From the NCBI GenBank assembly GCA_029202985.1, contig CP119316.1:1860001-1924000 (forward strand): 64,000 nucleotides of DNA. Reading direction: 5' to 3'. The translations under genes and the position numbers were made by a program. Source of the stretch: Candidatus Andeanibacterium colombiense (lineage in GTDB: Bacteria > Pseudomonadota > Alphaproteobacteria > Sphingomonadales > Sphingomonadaceae). This document shows positions 33,738 through 43,342 of this stretch, piece by piece; the stretch's first letter is position 1; each line of letters begins with the position of its first letter. The notes under the pieces were generated by a model. The model was given only the letters and a program-made list of their open reading frames with translations. It made no database searches and was not told the DNA's origin.

Positions 33738-36095
33738 TCAAAGCGAATTGCCATCCCGATCCCGGAAGATCTCCCGCCGCCCGACATGGTTGGCCGGGCC
33801 GACCAGCCCGTCGCCTTCCATCCGTTCGATCCATTTGGCGGCGGTGTTGTAGCCGACGCCCATCTGGCGCTGGAGCCACGAGCCGGAGGCCTTCTGGTTC
33901 TCGAACACGATCTGGCAGGCCTGGCGGTATTTGCGTTCCTCGGGATTGTCGCTCGCGGTGAATTCGTCCTCGAAGCCGAAGCCGCTGTCTTCGCTCTCTT
34001 CGGTGACCGCGTCGATGTAGTCGGGCTTGCCCTGCTTGCGCCAATGGTCGGCCACCGCCTCGACTTCCTCGTCACTGACGAAGGGCCCGTGGACGCGGGT
34101 CAGCGCGCCGGTGTTGGGCTTGTAGAGCATATCGCCCTTGCCCAGCAGCTGTTCGGCGCCCTGTTCGCCGAGGATCGTGCGGCTGTCGATCCGGCTGGTG
34201 ACGTTGAAGCTGATCCGGGTGGGGAGGTTGGCCTTGATCACGCCGGTGATCACGTCGACCGACGGGCGCTGGGTAGCCATGATCAGATGGATCCCAGCCG
34301 CGCGGCTCTTCTGGCTCAGGCGCTGGATCAGCACTTCGATCTCCTTGCCGACCGTGACCATCAGATCGGCCAGCTCGTCGACGATCAGCACGATCTGCGG
34401 CAGCACTTCGTAATCGAGCTGTTCTTCCTCGAACAATTCCTCGCCCGTGTCCGGATCGAAGCCGATCTGCACCCGCCTGCCGAGCGGCTTGCCCTTGGCC
34501 TGGGCGGCAGTGATGCGTTCGTTGAAGCCGATCAGATTGCGCGCGCCGATCGCGCTCATCATCCGGTAGCGGCGCTCCATTTCCTCGACCGCCCATTTGA
34601 GCGCGCGGATCGATTTGTGCGGCTCGGTCACCACCGGGGCGAGCAGATGCGGGATGTCGTCGTAGCTCTTCAGCTCGAGCACCTTCGGATCGATCAGGAT
34701 CAGGCGGCATTCGCGCGGGGTGAAGCGGTAGAGGAGCGACAGCAGGATGCAGTTGAGCCCGACCGACTTGCCCGAGCCGGTGGTTCCCGCGACCAGCAGA
34801 TGCGGCATCGCGGCCAGATCGGCGACGATCGGCTCGCCCGCGATATCCTTGCCGAGGATGATCGGCAGCATGCCCTTGTGCCCGGCGAAGGCTTCGGATG
34901 CGGCGAGTTCCTTCAGCGCGACCGTCTGCCGGTCGGCATTGGGCAGTTCGATCCCCATCACCGTGCGCCCCGGAATCGCCGAAACGCGCGCGCTGATCGC
35001 GCTCATGTTGCGGGCGATATCCTCGGCCAGGCCGATCACCCGGCTGGCCTTTATGCCGGGCGCGGGTTCCAGCTCGTACATCGTCACGACCGGCCCGGTG
35101 CGGACCGCGGTGATCTCGCCCTTCACGTTGAAATCGTCGAGCACGTTCTCGAGCAGGCGGGCATTGCTCTGCAGCGCCGCGCGGTCGAGCTTGGGCGGGC
35201 CGGCGGGCGGTGGCTCGGCCAGCAGCTCGAGGCTCGGCAGCTCGTATTCCTCGTCGAACAGATCCTTCTGGCGCTTCGGCGCGCCGATCCGCGCAGGCTT
35301 GGGCGGCGCGGACGGATCGGCGATCTCGGGCGCCCGGCGTGGCGGCAGATCGGGTTCGTGCACCTGACGCGCATCGGGGCGCGGTTCGGAGCGCGGTTCC
35401 GGTCGGGGCTCGGGCTTCACGCGCCTGGAAACGAAGGGGAGCAGATCGGACTTCGGCAGAGCGGGCGCGCGCAGGCGCGGCAGGGTCAGCAGATTCGCCC
35501 AATCGACCGCGAACACCCGCCCGGCGAGGATCGCGCCGGCCGCGAGGCACACCAGCCACAGGCCGGCGATCGCCCAGAAGCGCCCCGCCTCGGGCAGCAG
35601 CGCGGCCAGCGCGCGCACCCCGCGCTCGCCCAGCAGGCCGGTGATCCCGCCGAAGCCCGCGGGCAGGTTCCAGTCCGACGGATCGGAGATCAGCGACAGC
35701 ACGATCGAGAACAGCGCCATCGCGAACACCAGCATAGCCACGGTGCGCCACCAGCGCATGCCGTGCAGGGTTTCCTCGTCGTCCGCATCGCGCCACAATT
35801 TGCTGGCGAAGGCATAGAGCAACGGCAGGAGCAGCAGCGACGACCAGCCGAACAGGAAGAACGCCCGCTCGGCCACCCAGGCGCCCGCGCCGCCCATCCA
35901 GTTGAGCGCCGGGCCGGCCGCGGCGGTCGAGGGCGAGGGATCGGTCTGGTGATAGGAAACCAGCGCCAGCGCGAGGAACGCCAGCGCCGCGAACAGCACC
36001 AGCGCACCGCCGATATCGCAGGCGCGCCGCGCCGAACGGCGAAACGTCGCGCGCCAGTCGGCCGGCGGGGCTTTCGCGATTGCGCGGCTTGCCAT
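33738..36095 (-). CDS. ftsK: DNA translocase FtsK
   Basis: Septum-bound DNA pump that aligns the chromosome terminus and activates XerCD. 785 residues from ATG 36095. The N-terminal 4-TM module is at about residues 25-190 (GGALVLFAALAFLALALVSY onward). A short Pro/Arg-rich linker is at about 220-300. The motor follows, with Walker A LVAGTTGSGKSVGLNC, Walker B VLIVDELADLM and the arginine region MATQRPSVDVITG. The C-terminal gamma winged helix is present (GSWLQRQMGVGYNTAAKWIE), so it can read KOPS. A palindromic repeat lies just upstream. Confidence 0.96.
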   Translation of the reverse strand: MASRAIAKAPPADWRATFRRSARRACDIGGALVLFAALAFLALALVSYHQTDPSPSTAAAGPALNWMGGAGAWVAERAFFLFGWSSLLLLPLLYAFASKLWRDADDEETLHGMRWWRTVAMLVFAMALFSIVLSLISDPSDWNLPAGFGGITGLLGERGVRALAALLPEAGRFWAIAGLWLVCLAAGAILAGRVFAVDWANLLTLPRLRAPALPKSDLLPFVSRRVKPEPRPEPRSEPRPDARQVHEPDLPPRRAPEIADPSAPPKPARIGAPKRQKDLFDEEYELPSLELLAEPPPAGPPKLDRAALQSNARLLENVLDDFNVKGEITAVRTGPVVTMYELEPAPGIKASRVIGLAEDIARNMSAISARVSAIPGRTVMGIELPNADRQTVALKELAASEAFAGHKGMLPIILGKDIAGEPIVADLAAMPHLLVAGTTGSGKSVGLNCILLSLLYRFTPRECRLILIDPKVLELKSYDDIPHLLAPVVTEPHKSIRALKWAVEEMERRYRMMSAIGARNLIGFNERITAAQAKGKPLGRRVQIGFDPDTGEELFEEEQLDYEVLPQIVLIVDELADLMVTVGKEIEVLIQRLSQKSRAAGIHLIMATQRPSVDVITGVIKANLPTRISFNVTSRIDSRTILGEQGAEQLLGKGDMLYKPNTGALTRVHGPFVSDEEVEAVADHWRKQGKPDYIDAVTEESEDSGFGFEDEFTASDNPEERKYRQACQIVFENQKASGSWLQRQMGVGYNTAAKWIERMEGDGLVGPANHVGRREIFRDRDGNSL

Positions 36096-36169
36096 GTTCG
36101 ATCCCCTCGATCTGCGAAGGCGCAGAATCGCAGAGTCCGGACTCCGGGTCAAGAAATCGCGGGCCACGC

Positions 36170-36335
36170 TTCTTCCCCCTCGATGGGGGAAGGATAGCAG
36201 AGCTTGCCGCGCCAGCGGCTAGCGGCGCTTGGATGGGGGTGAGTTTTCGTTCAACCGCGACCTCACCCCCATCCAGCTTCGACTAGGCAGCAAGCTGCCA
36301 AGTCTTCGCATCCTTCCCCCATCGAGGGGGAAGAA
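36170..36335. repeat. nested palindromic repeat element
   Basis: Two perfect 26-bp inverted arms (36170-36195 and 36310-36335, containing CCCCCTCGATGGGGG) enclose a second perfect 13-bp inverted pair, GGATGGGGGTGAG at 36231-36243 and CTCACCCCCATCC at 36262-36274. The whole 166-bp unit lies between the ftsK start and the ThiE/TenI-like stop and encodes nothing. It looks like a REP/MITE-type element that could fold into a long cruciform or RNA hairpin. Confidence 0.75.
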
Positions 36336-36340
36336 AGGAT

Positions 36341-36874
36341 TTAACTCAAGCCGTCTATCGCCGCCCAATGCGGCCAGTTCAGCCGGTCGGCCGCGCGCTG
36401 GTCCATCCCGCCGAGCGCGATCACCGGGATGCGGGAATGCGCCGCAAGCAGGCGGAACCGCACCGGGCCTAACGCCGGGGCTCCCGGATGCGAGCGGGTC
36501 GCGAAGGCGGGCGAGAGCAGCACCGCGTCGGCGCCCAGCCGGTTCGCCTCGCCGATCTCGCGCAGGCTATGCGCGGTCGCGAGGCGCAGCATGTCGCGGC
36601 ACGGATAGAGCGCGCGCGGTGCGCCGTAGATCCCGTCCGCGCCCCATTCGGCCGCGGTCAGTGCGCTGTCGGCGAGAATCACCACCATGCCGCGCGCGCG
36701 GGCGATCCGCTTCAGTTCGAGGAAGCGCGAGGCGCGTTCCGCATCGGGCAGGTGATAATGGCGATAGATCAGCCCCGAACCGCGCGGCAGCCGGCGCAGC
36801 GCCTGATCGAGCGCGGCGTCGTTGCGCTCGTCGGTAACGAGCCACCGGGCGGGGAAGGACTGGCGCGAGGACAT
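36341..36874 (-). CDS. thiamine phosphate synthase-like (ThiE/TenI) protein
   Basis: 177 residues from ATG 36874, shorter than typical ThiE (about 210). Seen motifs of the TIM-barrel family: ARWLVTDERND at the N-terminus, MVVILADSALTAAEWGADGI, LGADAVLLSPAFATRSHPGA and IPVIALGGMDQ. The canonical NDR and HLGQ strings of active ThiE are altered (ADS and GAPRA), so it may be TenI-like or have another thiamine-related role. It is divergent from yggS with 22 bp between. Longer upstream frames overlap yggS and are rejected. Confidence 0.8.
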   Translation of the reverse strand: MSSRQSFPARWLVTDERNDAALDQALRRLPRGSGLIYRHYHLPDAERASRFLELKRIARARGMVVILADSALTAAEWGADGIYGAPRALYPCRDMLRLATAHSLREIGEANRLGADAVLLSPAFATRSHPGAPALGPVRFRLLAAHSRIPVIALGGMDQRAADRLNWPHWAAIDGLS

Positions 36875-36896
36875 CCGCGCGCTATAGCGGCGCGCG

Positions 36897-37559
36897 ATGG
36901 AAAGCGCAGCAACTCCCCTCGCCGACGTGAACTTCCGCATCGCCCGGGCCGCGGCAATCGCCGGGCGCAATCCCGCCGACGTGACCCTGATCGCGATCTC
37001 CAAGGCCCATCCGGCCGAACATATCGTGCCGCTGATCGAAGCGGGCCAGCGGGTGTTCGGCGAGAACCGGGTGCAGGAAGCGCAAGACAAATGGCCCACG
37101 CTGAAGGACCGCTTCCCCGATCTCGAACTGCATCTGGTCGGCCAGCTCCAATCGAACAAGGCGGACGACGCGGTCGCATTGTTCGATTGCATTCACTCGC
37201 TCGACCGATCCTCGCTGGTCGGCGCGCTGGCGAAGGCGATGGACAAGGCCGGGCGGCAGGTCCCGCTGTTCGTCCAGGTCAATATCGGCGCCGAGGAGCA
37301 GAAGGGCGGCTGCGCGATTCCCGACCTGCCCGCCCTGCTCGCCGAAGCGCGCGAGGCGGAACTGCCGGTGGCCGGCCTGATGTGCGTCCCCCCGCTCGCC
37401 ACCGAACCCGCGCCGTTCTTCGCGTTTCTGGCGAAGCTGGCGGACGATCACGGGCTCACCCAACTCAGCATGGGCATGAGCGGCGATTTCGAGACCGCAG
37501 TGATGCTTGGCGCAACCCATGTGCGGGTGGGCAGTGCATTGTTCGGGGCGCGGGTCTAG
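36897..37559 (+). CDS. yggS: YggS family PLP-binding homeostasis protein
   Basis: 220 residues, the normal size. It binds pyridoxal 5'-phosphate through the lysine in VTLIAISKAHPAEHI and helps balance PLP and amino-acid metabolism; no catalytic reaction is known. Other family strings: RVFGENRVQEAQDKW, LHLVGQLQSNKADDAV, PLFVQVNIGAEEQKGGC, LSMGMSGDFETAVMLGATHV and RVGSALFGAR at the end. A small membrane gene follows after nine bases. Confidence 0.95.
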   Translation: MESAATPLADVNFRIARAAAIAGRNPADVTLIAISKAHPAEHIVPLIEAGQRVFGENRVQEAQDKWPTLKDRFPDLELHLVGQLQSNKADDAVALFDCIHSLDRSSLVGALAKAMDKAGRQVPLFVQVNIGAEEQKGGCAIPDLPALLAEAREAELPVAGLMCVPPLATEPAPFFAFLAKLADDHGLTQLSMGMSGDFETAVMLGATHVRVGSALFGARV

Positions 37560-37568
37560 GATCGCGCG

Positions 37569-37898
37569 ATGCGTTGGCTGAACCTCGTTTCCGGTGTCCT
37601 TGCAACGATCGCCTGGGGCTGGATCCTCTATCTCGGGACCGGGCTGGTCGCTGCGATCGCCTGCGCGAACCTGCCGGAGTTCCCGATCGTCGGAACGCTC
37701 CTGTTCAACGTGATCATCCCCACCGCGATGCTCGCGTTAGTCGCCGCATCGGTGCTTGTGACCAACCGGATGAAACAGCCGGGTCGAGTGATCGCGCTTT
37801 TTCCGTGCGCCGCGCTGGGCTCGGTGCTGGTCTACTACGCCTTCGTCACCGGCATTTCGATTTCCGCCAGCGTCGACATAAGCGAGTGTCCGTTCTGA
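37569..37898 (+). CDS. small membrane protein of unknown function
   Basis: 109 residues, three hydrophobic stretches (LVSGVLATIAWGWILYLGTG, LFNVIIPTAMLALVAASVLV, ALGSVLVYYAFVTGIS) joined by short basic or polar loops. No family recognised. It begins nine bases after yggS on the same strand and converges with glnD, whose stop is four bases beyond its own. The hydrophobic pattern and GC-rich codon use support a real gene. Confidence 0.7.
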   Translation: MRWLNLVSGVLATIAWGWILYLGTGLVAAIACANLPEFPIVGTLLFNVIIPTAMLALVAASVLVTNRMKQPGRVIALFPCAALGSVLVYYAFVTGISISASVDISECPF

Positions 37899-37902
37899 GG
37901 GA

Positions 37903-40665
37903 CTAAGCCACCTTCTCCGCCACCACCGGCACATCTTCGGTCGCCGCCGCCAGCAAATGCTCCTCGATCGTGGCCAGCCGGTCCGCCGAGATCACCTTTT
38001 CCCCCAGCAGATCGGTGACGTAGAACGTATCGGCCGCGCGTTCGCCGTAATTGGTGATGTGGGCCGAGTTCACCATCAGCCGGCTTTCGAACAGCGAGCG
38101 CGCGAGGCGGTTGAGCAGCGCCGGGCGGTCGCGCGCGTTGACCTCGATCACGGTGAAGCGGTTCGACGCCTTGTTGTCGATGAACACCCGCGGGCGCACT
38201 TCGAAGCTCGCCGCGCGGGCATGGGTCAGCGGGCGCTTGGCGAGCTGGGGGACCAGTTCGATGCGGTTGAACAGCGCATCCTCGATGCTCAGCTTGAGCC
38301 GGTCGAGCTGACTCTCCTCGCGGAACGGGCGGCCGAGCGGATCCTGCACCACGAAATTGTCGACCGCCTTGCCCACCCGCGTGGTGTGGATGCGCGCATC
38401 GATGATGTTGCCGCCGGCGAGATGAATCGCGCCGGCGATGCGGTAGAACAGCCCCGGATGGTCGTCGGCGATCACCGTCACCAGTGTCGCCCCGCGCGCG
38501 GCGTAATATTCGCAGTGGATCGACAGCCGGTGCTCGAGCCGCTTGGCCGCGGCATACTGGTTGAGGTTGAGCGCGATGATGTCTTCCGGCTCGGCGATCC
38601 AGTAGGAATCGTCGAAGCGGTCGTCGAGCTCGTCCATCACCCGGGCCTGCGCGCCGAGCAATTCGGCGACGTCGCGCCGCTTCGCCTCGACCCGGTGTCG
38701 GCGACCGTTAGCGAGATGGCCGAGCCGCAGATTCTCTTCCGCCGCCGTATAAAGCTGGGTCAGCAATTGCCGCTTCCAGCTGTTCCAGATGCCCGGCCCG
38801 ACCGCGCGGATATCGACGATCGTCAGCAGCGTGAGCAAGCGAAGGCGTTCGACGCTCTGGATCTCGGCCACGAAATCGCCGATCGCCTTGGGATCGGAGA
38901 GATCGCGCTTGAATGCGGTCGCGCTCATCAGCAGATGCCACCGCACCAGCCACGCGACCAGCTCGGTCTCGTTCTCGTCCAGCCCGAAGCGGGGGCACAG
39001 TTTCAGCGCGACTTCCGCGCCCAGCACCGAATGATCGCCGCCGCGGCCCTTCGCGATGTCGTGCAGCAGCACCGAGAGATAGAGCGCGTTGCGCGACTGG
39101 ATCTGCTGGACGATCTCGGTCGCCAGCGGATGATCGGCCTTGAGGTCGCCGCGCTCGATCCGGGCCATCAGCCCGATCGCGCGGATCGTATGCTCGTCGA
39201 CCGTGTAGTGGTGGTACATGTCGAACTGCATCTGCGCGTTGACCCGGCCGAAATCGGGCACGAAGCGGCCGAACACGCCGGCCTCGTTCATCCAGCGCAG
39301 CACCGTCTCGGGATCGCGCCGCCCGGTCAGAACCTTGAGGAACAGCGCATTGGCGCGCGGATCGCCCCGCACGCTTTCGCGGATCAGCGCGGCGTCGCGG
39401 GCGATGATCCGCATCGTCTCGGGATGGATCTCGAACCCTTCCTCCTCGGCGATCTGGAAGATCTCGATCAGCCGCACCGGATCCTCGCGGAACCATTCGT
39501 CGCCCGGCGCGGCGATTCGCCCGCCGAACAGCGGATAGCCGCGATGCAGCCGCTGCTTCGCGCGGAAGCCGGCGAGCAGCCCGCGCGGGGCCTTCTTCTG
39601 GAACTGTTCGTCCAGCTGGGCGAGGAAGATGCCCGAGAGGCTGCCGACCCGCTTCGCCTGGAGGAAGTAGTACTGCATGAACCGCTCGACCGCGCTCTTG
39701 CCCGGGCGGTCGGCGAACTGCATCCGCCGCGCGACCTCGCGCTGGAGATCGAAGGTCAGCCGGTCCTCGGCGCGGTTGGTGATCGTGTGGAGATGGCAGC
39801 GGGTCGCGAGCAGGAAGTTCTCCGCCCGGCGGAACGCGCGGTATTCGGCGCGGGTGAACAGGCCGACCTCGACCAGCTCGGCCGCGCTCTTCACCTTGTG
39901 GATGTATTTGCCGATCCAGTAGAGCGTCTGCAGATCGCGCAACCCGCCCTTGCCTTCCTTCACATTGGGCTCGACGACATAGCGGCTATCGCCGAGGCGC
40001 TTGTGGCGTTCGTTGCGCTCGGCGAGCTTCTCGGTCACGAACTGGCGCTCGGTTCCGGCGACCACGTCGGCGAAGAACCGCCGGCTGGCTTCCTCGTAGA
40101 GCTCGCGGTCGCCCCACAGATAGCGGCCTTCGAGCATCGCGGTGCGGATCGTCAGATCGCCCTTGGCCATGCGTACCATCTCGTCGATCGAACGGCTGGA
40201 ATGGCCCACCTTCAACGCGAGATCCCACAGCAGATAGAGCATCGCCTCGATCACCTGCTCGCACCACGGGGTCTGCTTGCCCGGCGTGATGAACGCGATG
40301 TCGATGTCCGAATGCGGCGCCATCTCGGCGCGGCCGTAGCCGCCCACGGCCATGATCGTGAGCCGTTCGCCCCTGGTGCGGTTGCCGGCCGGGTAGAGAT
40401 GCTCGACCACATGGTCGTGCATCACGCGGATGATCTGGTCGATCAGAAACGAGTGGCCCGCGGTGATCTCATGCCCGGCGGAGGGATGGTCGGCCAAGCG
40501 CCGCGACAATTCCTCGCGGCCCTGCGCGAGAGCCTGGCGCAGCAATTCGACCACGCCCGGGCGCGCACGCTGCACGCCGTGCTCCCGAACTTGCGCGGCG
40601 ATCGCGTCGGCCAGCACGCGCCGGTCGATCACCTCGCGCTGGTTGGGAATCTTGATCGTGCTCAC
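37903..40665 (-). CDS. glnD: bifunctional uridylyltransferase/uridylyl-removing enzyme GlnD
   Basis: Senses glutamine and modifies PII proteins. 920 residues from GTG 40665, which overlaps the stop of the acyl-CoA synthetase (GTGA); a longer frame inside that gene is rejected. Domains in order: nucleotidyltransferase (IMAVGGYGRAEMAPHSDIDI, about residues 85-110), a linker helical bundle, the HD hydrolase (YLSVLLHDIAKGRGGDHSVL) and two C-terminal ACT domains (TLVTVIADDHPGLFYRIAGA and FTVIEVNARDRPALLNRLAR). All key motifs are present, so both activities are expected. Confidence 0.96.
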   Translation of the reverse strand: MSTIKIPNQREVIDRRVLADAIAAQVREHGVQRARPGVVELLRQALAQGREELSRRLADHPSAGHEITAGHSFLIDQIIRVMHDHVVEHLYPAGNRTRGERLTIMAVGGYGRAEMAPHSDIDIAFITPGKQTPWCEQVIEAMLYLLWDLALKVGHSSRSIDEMVRMAKGDLTIRTAMLEGRYLWGDRELYEEASRRFFADVVAGTERQFVTEKLAERNERHKRLGDSRYVVEPNVKEGKGGLRDLQTLYWIGKYIHKVKSAAELVEVGLFTRAEYRAFRRAENFLLATRCHLHTITNRAEDRLTFDLQREVARRMQFADRPGKSAVERFMQYYFLQAKRVGSLSGIFLAQLDEQFQKKAPRGLLAGFRAKQRLHRGYPLFGGRIAAPGDEWFREDPVRLIEIFQIAEEEGFEIHPETMRIIARDAALIRESVRGDPRANALFLKVLTGRRDPETVLRWMNEAGVFGRFVPDFGRVNAQMQFDMYHHYTVDEHTIRAIGLMARIERGDLKADHPLATEIVQQIQSRNALYLSVLLHDIAKGRGGDHSVLGAEVALKLCPRFGLDENETELVAWLVRWHLLMSATAFKRDLSDPKAIGDFVAEIQSVERLRLLTLLTIVDIRAVGPGIWNSWKRQLLTQLYTAAEENLRLGHLANGRRHRVEAKRRDVAELLGAQARVMDELDDRFDDSYWIAEPEDIIALNLNQYAAAKRLEHRLSIHCEYYAARGATLVTVIADDHPGLFYRIAGAIHLAGGNIIDARIHTTRVGKAVDNFVVQDPLGRPFREESQLDRLKLSIEDALFNRIELVPQLAKRPLTHARAASFEVRPRVFIDNKASNRFTVIEVNARDRPALLNRLARSLFESRLMVNSAHITNYGERAADTFYVTDLLGEKVISADRLATIEEHLLAAATEDVPVVAEKVA

Positions 40666-42359
40666 AGGGATCCAAATAGGCCCGTATATTTTTCGCGCAA
40701 CGCGCGCTTGTCGACCTTCGCCGTCCCAAGCCGGGGCAGTGGCTTTTCGGCACGCCACATGACGGCCGGGATCTTGAACGGAGCGAGGCTCTCGCCGAGG
40801 AATTCGCGCAAATCGTCCTCGCTCAGCGCGTGGCCCTCCCGCGGCAGCCAGACCGCGGCCGGAAGCTCGCCGTAACGCTCGTCCGGCAGGCCGAAGACCG
40901 AGCATTCGGCGATGTCGGGATGGCTGTAGATCGCCTGTTCGACCTCGATGCAGGAGATGTTCTCGCCGCCGCGAATGATGATGTCCTTCTTGCGGTCGAC
41001 GATGAACAGATAGCCGTCCCCGTCGAGATAGCCGAGGTCGCCGGTGAGGAACCAGCCGTCGGGGCGGACGGCGGCGGCGGTCGCCTCGGGATTTTCCCAA
41101 TAGCCGAGGAAATTGCAGATCGAGCGGATCGCGACCTCGCCCGTTTCGCCCGCCGCGAGCAGCTGGCCCCCCGGATCGAACACCGCTAGTTCGACCAGCG
41201 GCTTGCTCGCCGGGCCGGTACTGCCGGGCTTGGCGAGATAGTTCTCGTTGAAATTGCCGCAGCCGACCGCATTGCTCTCAGTGAGGCCGTATCCGAGCAG
41301 CGGGAAGCCCGGCAATTCCTGGCGCAGCAGCCCGACATGCCCGGCCGGGCGCGGCGATCCTCCGGCGGCGAAATTGGCGCAGCTCGACAGGTCGAACTCG
41401 CCGCGCCGCGGATGGGTCGCCAGCTCATGGCTCATCAGCGGCACCCCGAGGAAATAGGTGATCCGCTCCGCCTCGATCAGCCGCATCGCCTCGACCGGGT
41501 CCCACTTGGGCATCACCACCAGCCGCCGGCCGAGCGCGAAGCTTTGCAGGAACAGCGGCACTTCGCCGGTGACGTGAAACAGCGGCACGATTACCAGCGC
41601 CGCGGGCGGATATTTCGGCTGCTGGCCGTGTTCGGTCATATGGCCCAGCACCATCAGCGTTTGCGCCGCGAAATTCATCGTCGCCTGCACCACCGCGCGG
41701 TGATCCGACACCGCGCCTTTCGAACGGCCGGTCGAGCCCGAAGTGAACAGGATCGTCGCTAGATCGTCGGGGCCGAGTTCGGGCAGCGGGGTATCCGTGC
41801 CCCCGCCGTTCTCCAGCAGCGCGGCGAGCCCTTCGCGCGGCGCGGTGTCGTGCGAGAAAATCAGCACCCGCGCATCGCCATGCCGGCAGCCCTCGATTCG
41901 CGCGGCGCGCTGCGGATCGGCCAGCACCAGCCTGCAGCCAGCCAGCGCGATCGCTTCGCCGAGTTCCTCGCCGGTCGAGAAGCCGTTGAGCAAGGTCACG
42001 CAGCCGCCCGCGATCGCCACCGCCAAATAGGCCACGCACCAGTTGGCGGAATTGCGCGCGGCGATCCCGATCCGGTCGCCCCGCTCGATGCCGTGGCCGG
42101 CGACCAGCCCGCCGGCGAGTTCGCGCGCGGCGGCATAGGTCTCGGCGAAGCTGAGGCGGATGGCGCCATCGGACAGGAAAAGCGCGTCGCCGTGGCGGTC
42201 GCAATAGAACGCAAAATAGGCCGCGAGCGAGGCCGGGGCGTTGCGGTAGAGCGGAAGCGGAGTGCCGAAACGCTCGAGTGTCGTCAGTTCCAGCGGGCCG
42301 CCGGGGGCGATCACGGCATCGAGATGCCGGCTGAGGCTGCGATCCATCTCGCTCGGCAT
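40662..42359 (-). CDS. class I AMP-binding acyl-CoA synthetase
   Basis: Adenylate-forming ligase of 565 residues that activates a carboxylic acid with ATP and couples it to CoA. The P-loop is TILFTSGSTGRSKGAV. Other core motifs are GYGLTESNAVGCG, GWFLTGDLGYLDGDGYLFIV (Asp binding ribose), DRKKDIIIRGGENISCIEVE and a C-terminal Lys in RLGTAKVDKRAL. The substrate is unknown; the sequence is nearest to medium/long-chain or carnitine-CoA ligase types. It lies upstream of glnD with a four-base overlap and is divergent from lgt. Confidence 0.9.
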   Translation of the reverse strand: MPSEMDRSLSRHLDAVIAPGGPLELTTLERFGTPLPLYRNAPASLAAYFAFYCDRHGDALFLSDGAIRLSFAETYAAARELAGGLVAGHGIERGDRIGIAARNSANWCVAYLAVAIAGGCVTLLNGFSTGEELGEAIALAGCRLVLADPQRAARIEGCRHGDARVLIFSHDTAPREGLAALLENGGGTDTPLPELGPDDLATILFTSGSTGRSKGAVSDHRAVVQATMNFAAQTLMVLGHMTEHGQQPKYPPAALVIVPLFHVTGEVPLFLQSFALGRRLVVMPKWDPVEAMRLIEAERITYFLGVPLMSHELATHPRRGEFDLSSCANFAAGGSPRPAGHVGLLRQELPGFPLLGYGLTESNAVGCGNFNENYLAKPGSTGPASKPLVELAVFDPGGQLLAAGETGEVAIRSICNFLGYWENPEATAAAVRPDGWFLTGDLGYLDGDGYLFIVDRKKDIIIRGGENISCIEVEQAIYSHPDIAECSVFGLPDERYGELPAAVWLPREGHALSEDDLREFLGESLAPFKIPAVMWRAEKPLPRLGTAKVDKRALREKYTGLFGSL

Positions 42360-42451
42360 GGCGCTCTATCTCTCCCCACAGGCTTTCGCGCCGCCGTCGC
42401 CTGTGCCACAAGCGCGGCGTTTTCAGGCGCCCACCCTAGGGGGAACGTAAA

Positions 42452-43342
42452 GTGCTGTCACTATTGGCTGCCGCCGCATCGGGGCATGCTCCGATCTATT
42501 GGCAGGACCTCGGCCTCAGGCCGGGGATCGAGCTCGGCTTCTTCACCCTGCGCTTCTATTCGCTCGCCTATATCGCGGGCATTGCGCTCGCCTACTGGCA
42601 TCTTACGCGGATGCTCAAGGCGCCCGGCGCGCCGATGGGCCAGCGCCACGCGGAAGATCTGTTCTTCTACTGCACGCTCGGCATCATCCTCGGCGGGCGG
42701 CTCGGCTACGCGTTGTTCTACACCGGCGGCGAGACCGGAATCCCGAGCATGTTCACCCATTTTACGCCGACCGAGAAGATCAGCTGGGACCTGCTCCGGT
42801 TGTGGGATGGCGGAATGAGCTTCCACGGCGGCGTGCTGGGCGTGCTCGCCGCGATTCTCTGGGTCAGCTGGCGCGGCAAGCTGCCGTTCCTCAGGGTGTG
42901 CGACTATATCGCGGTCAACGTGCCGTTCGGGATGATGTTCGGCCGGCTCGCCAATTTCGTGAACGGCGAATTGTGGGGCCGCCAGACCGACGTGCCCTGG
43001 GCAATGGTGTTCCCGAGCGACCCGCTCGGCGTGCCGCGCCACCCGTCGCAGCTTTACGAGGCGGGGTTGGAGGGCGCGTTGCTGATCGTGATCATGCTGA
43101 CGGTGTTCTGGAAGACCGGCGCGCGCTTCCGCCCGGGCCTGCTGGTCGGCCTGTTCACCGCGGGCATCGCGGCCGCGCGCTTCACGGTCGAATTCTTCCG
43201 CCAGCCCGACGCGCAATTGACCGAGTTCGCGCAGAGCACCGGCCTGTCGATGGGCCAATGGCTGACGATCCCGCTGATGATCGTCGGTCTGGCGCTGGTC
43301 GCGCGGGCGCTGATGAAGCCGCCGCTCGCCTCGGGAAAATGA
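42452..43342 (+). CDS. lgt: prolipoprotein diacylglyceryl transferase Lgt
   Basis: Inner-membrane enzyme that transfers diacylglycerol from phosphatidylglycerol to the lipobox cysteine, the first step of lipoprotein maturation. 296 residues from GTG 42452 with AGGGGGAACG upstream. About seven TM helices. The Lgt signature is seen in FGRLANFVNGELWGRQTDVP, and the catalytic His regions in MSFHGGVLGV and PRHPSQLYEAGLEG. Its stop overlaps the ATG of the methyltransferase gene. Confidence 0.95.
   Translation: MLSLLAAAASGHAPIYWQDLGLRPGIELGFFTLRFYSLAYIAGIALAYWHLTRMLKAPGAPMGQRHAEDLFFYCTLGIILGGRLGYALFYTGGETGIPSMFTHFTPTEKISWDLLRLWDGGMSFHGGVLGVLAAILWVSWRGKLPFLRVCDYIAVNVPFGMMFGRLANFVNGELWGRQTDVPWAMVFPSDPLGVPRHPSQLYEAGLEGALLIVIMLTVFWKTGARFRPGLLVGLFTAGIAAARFTVEFFRQPDAQLTEFAQSTGLSMGQWLTIPLMIVGLALVARALMKPPLASGK

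Noticed and set aside
37957..40875. 972-codon open frame opposite glnD
   Set aside because: Mirror frame of glnD, which has every expected domain on the minus strand.
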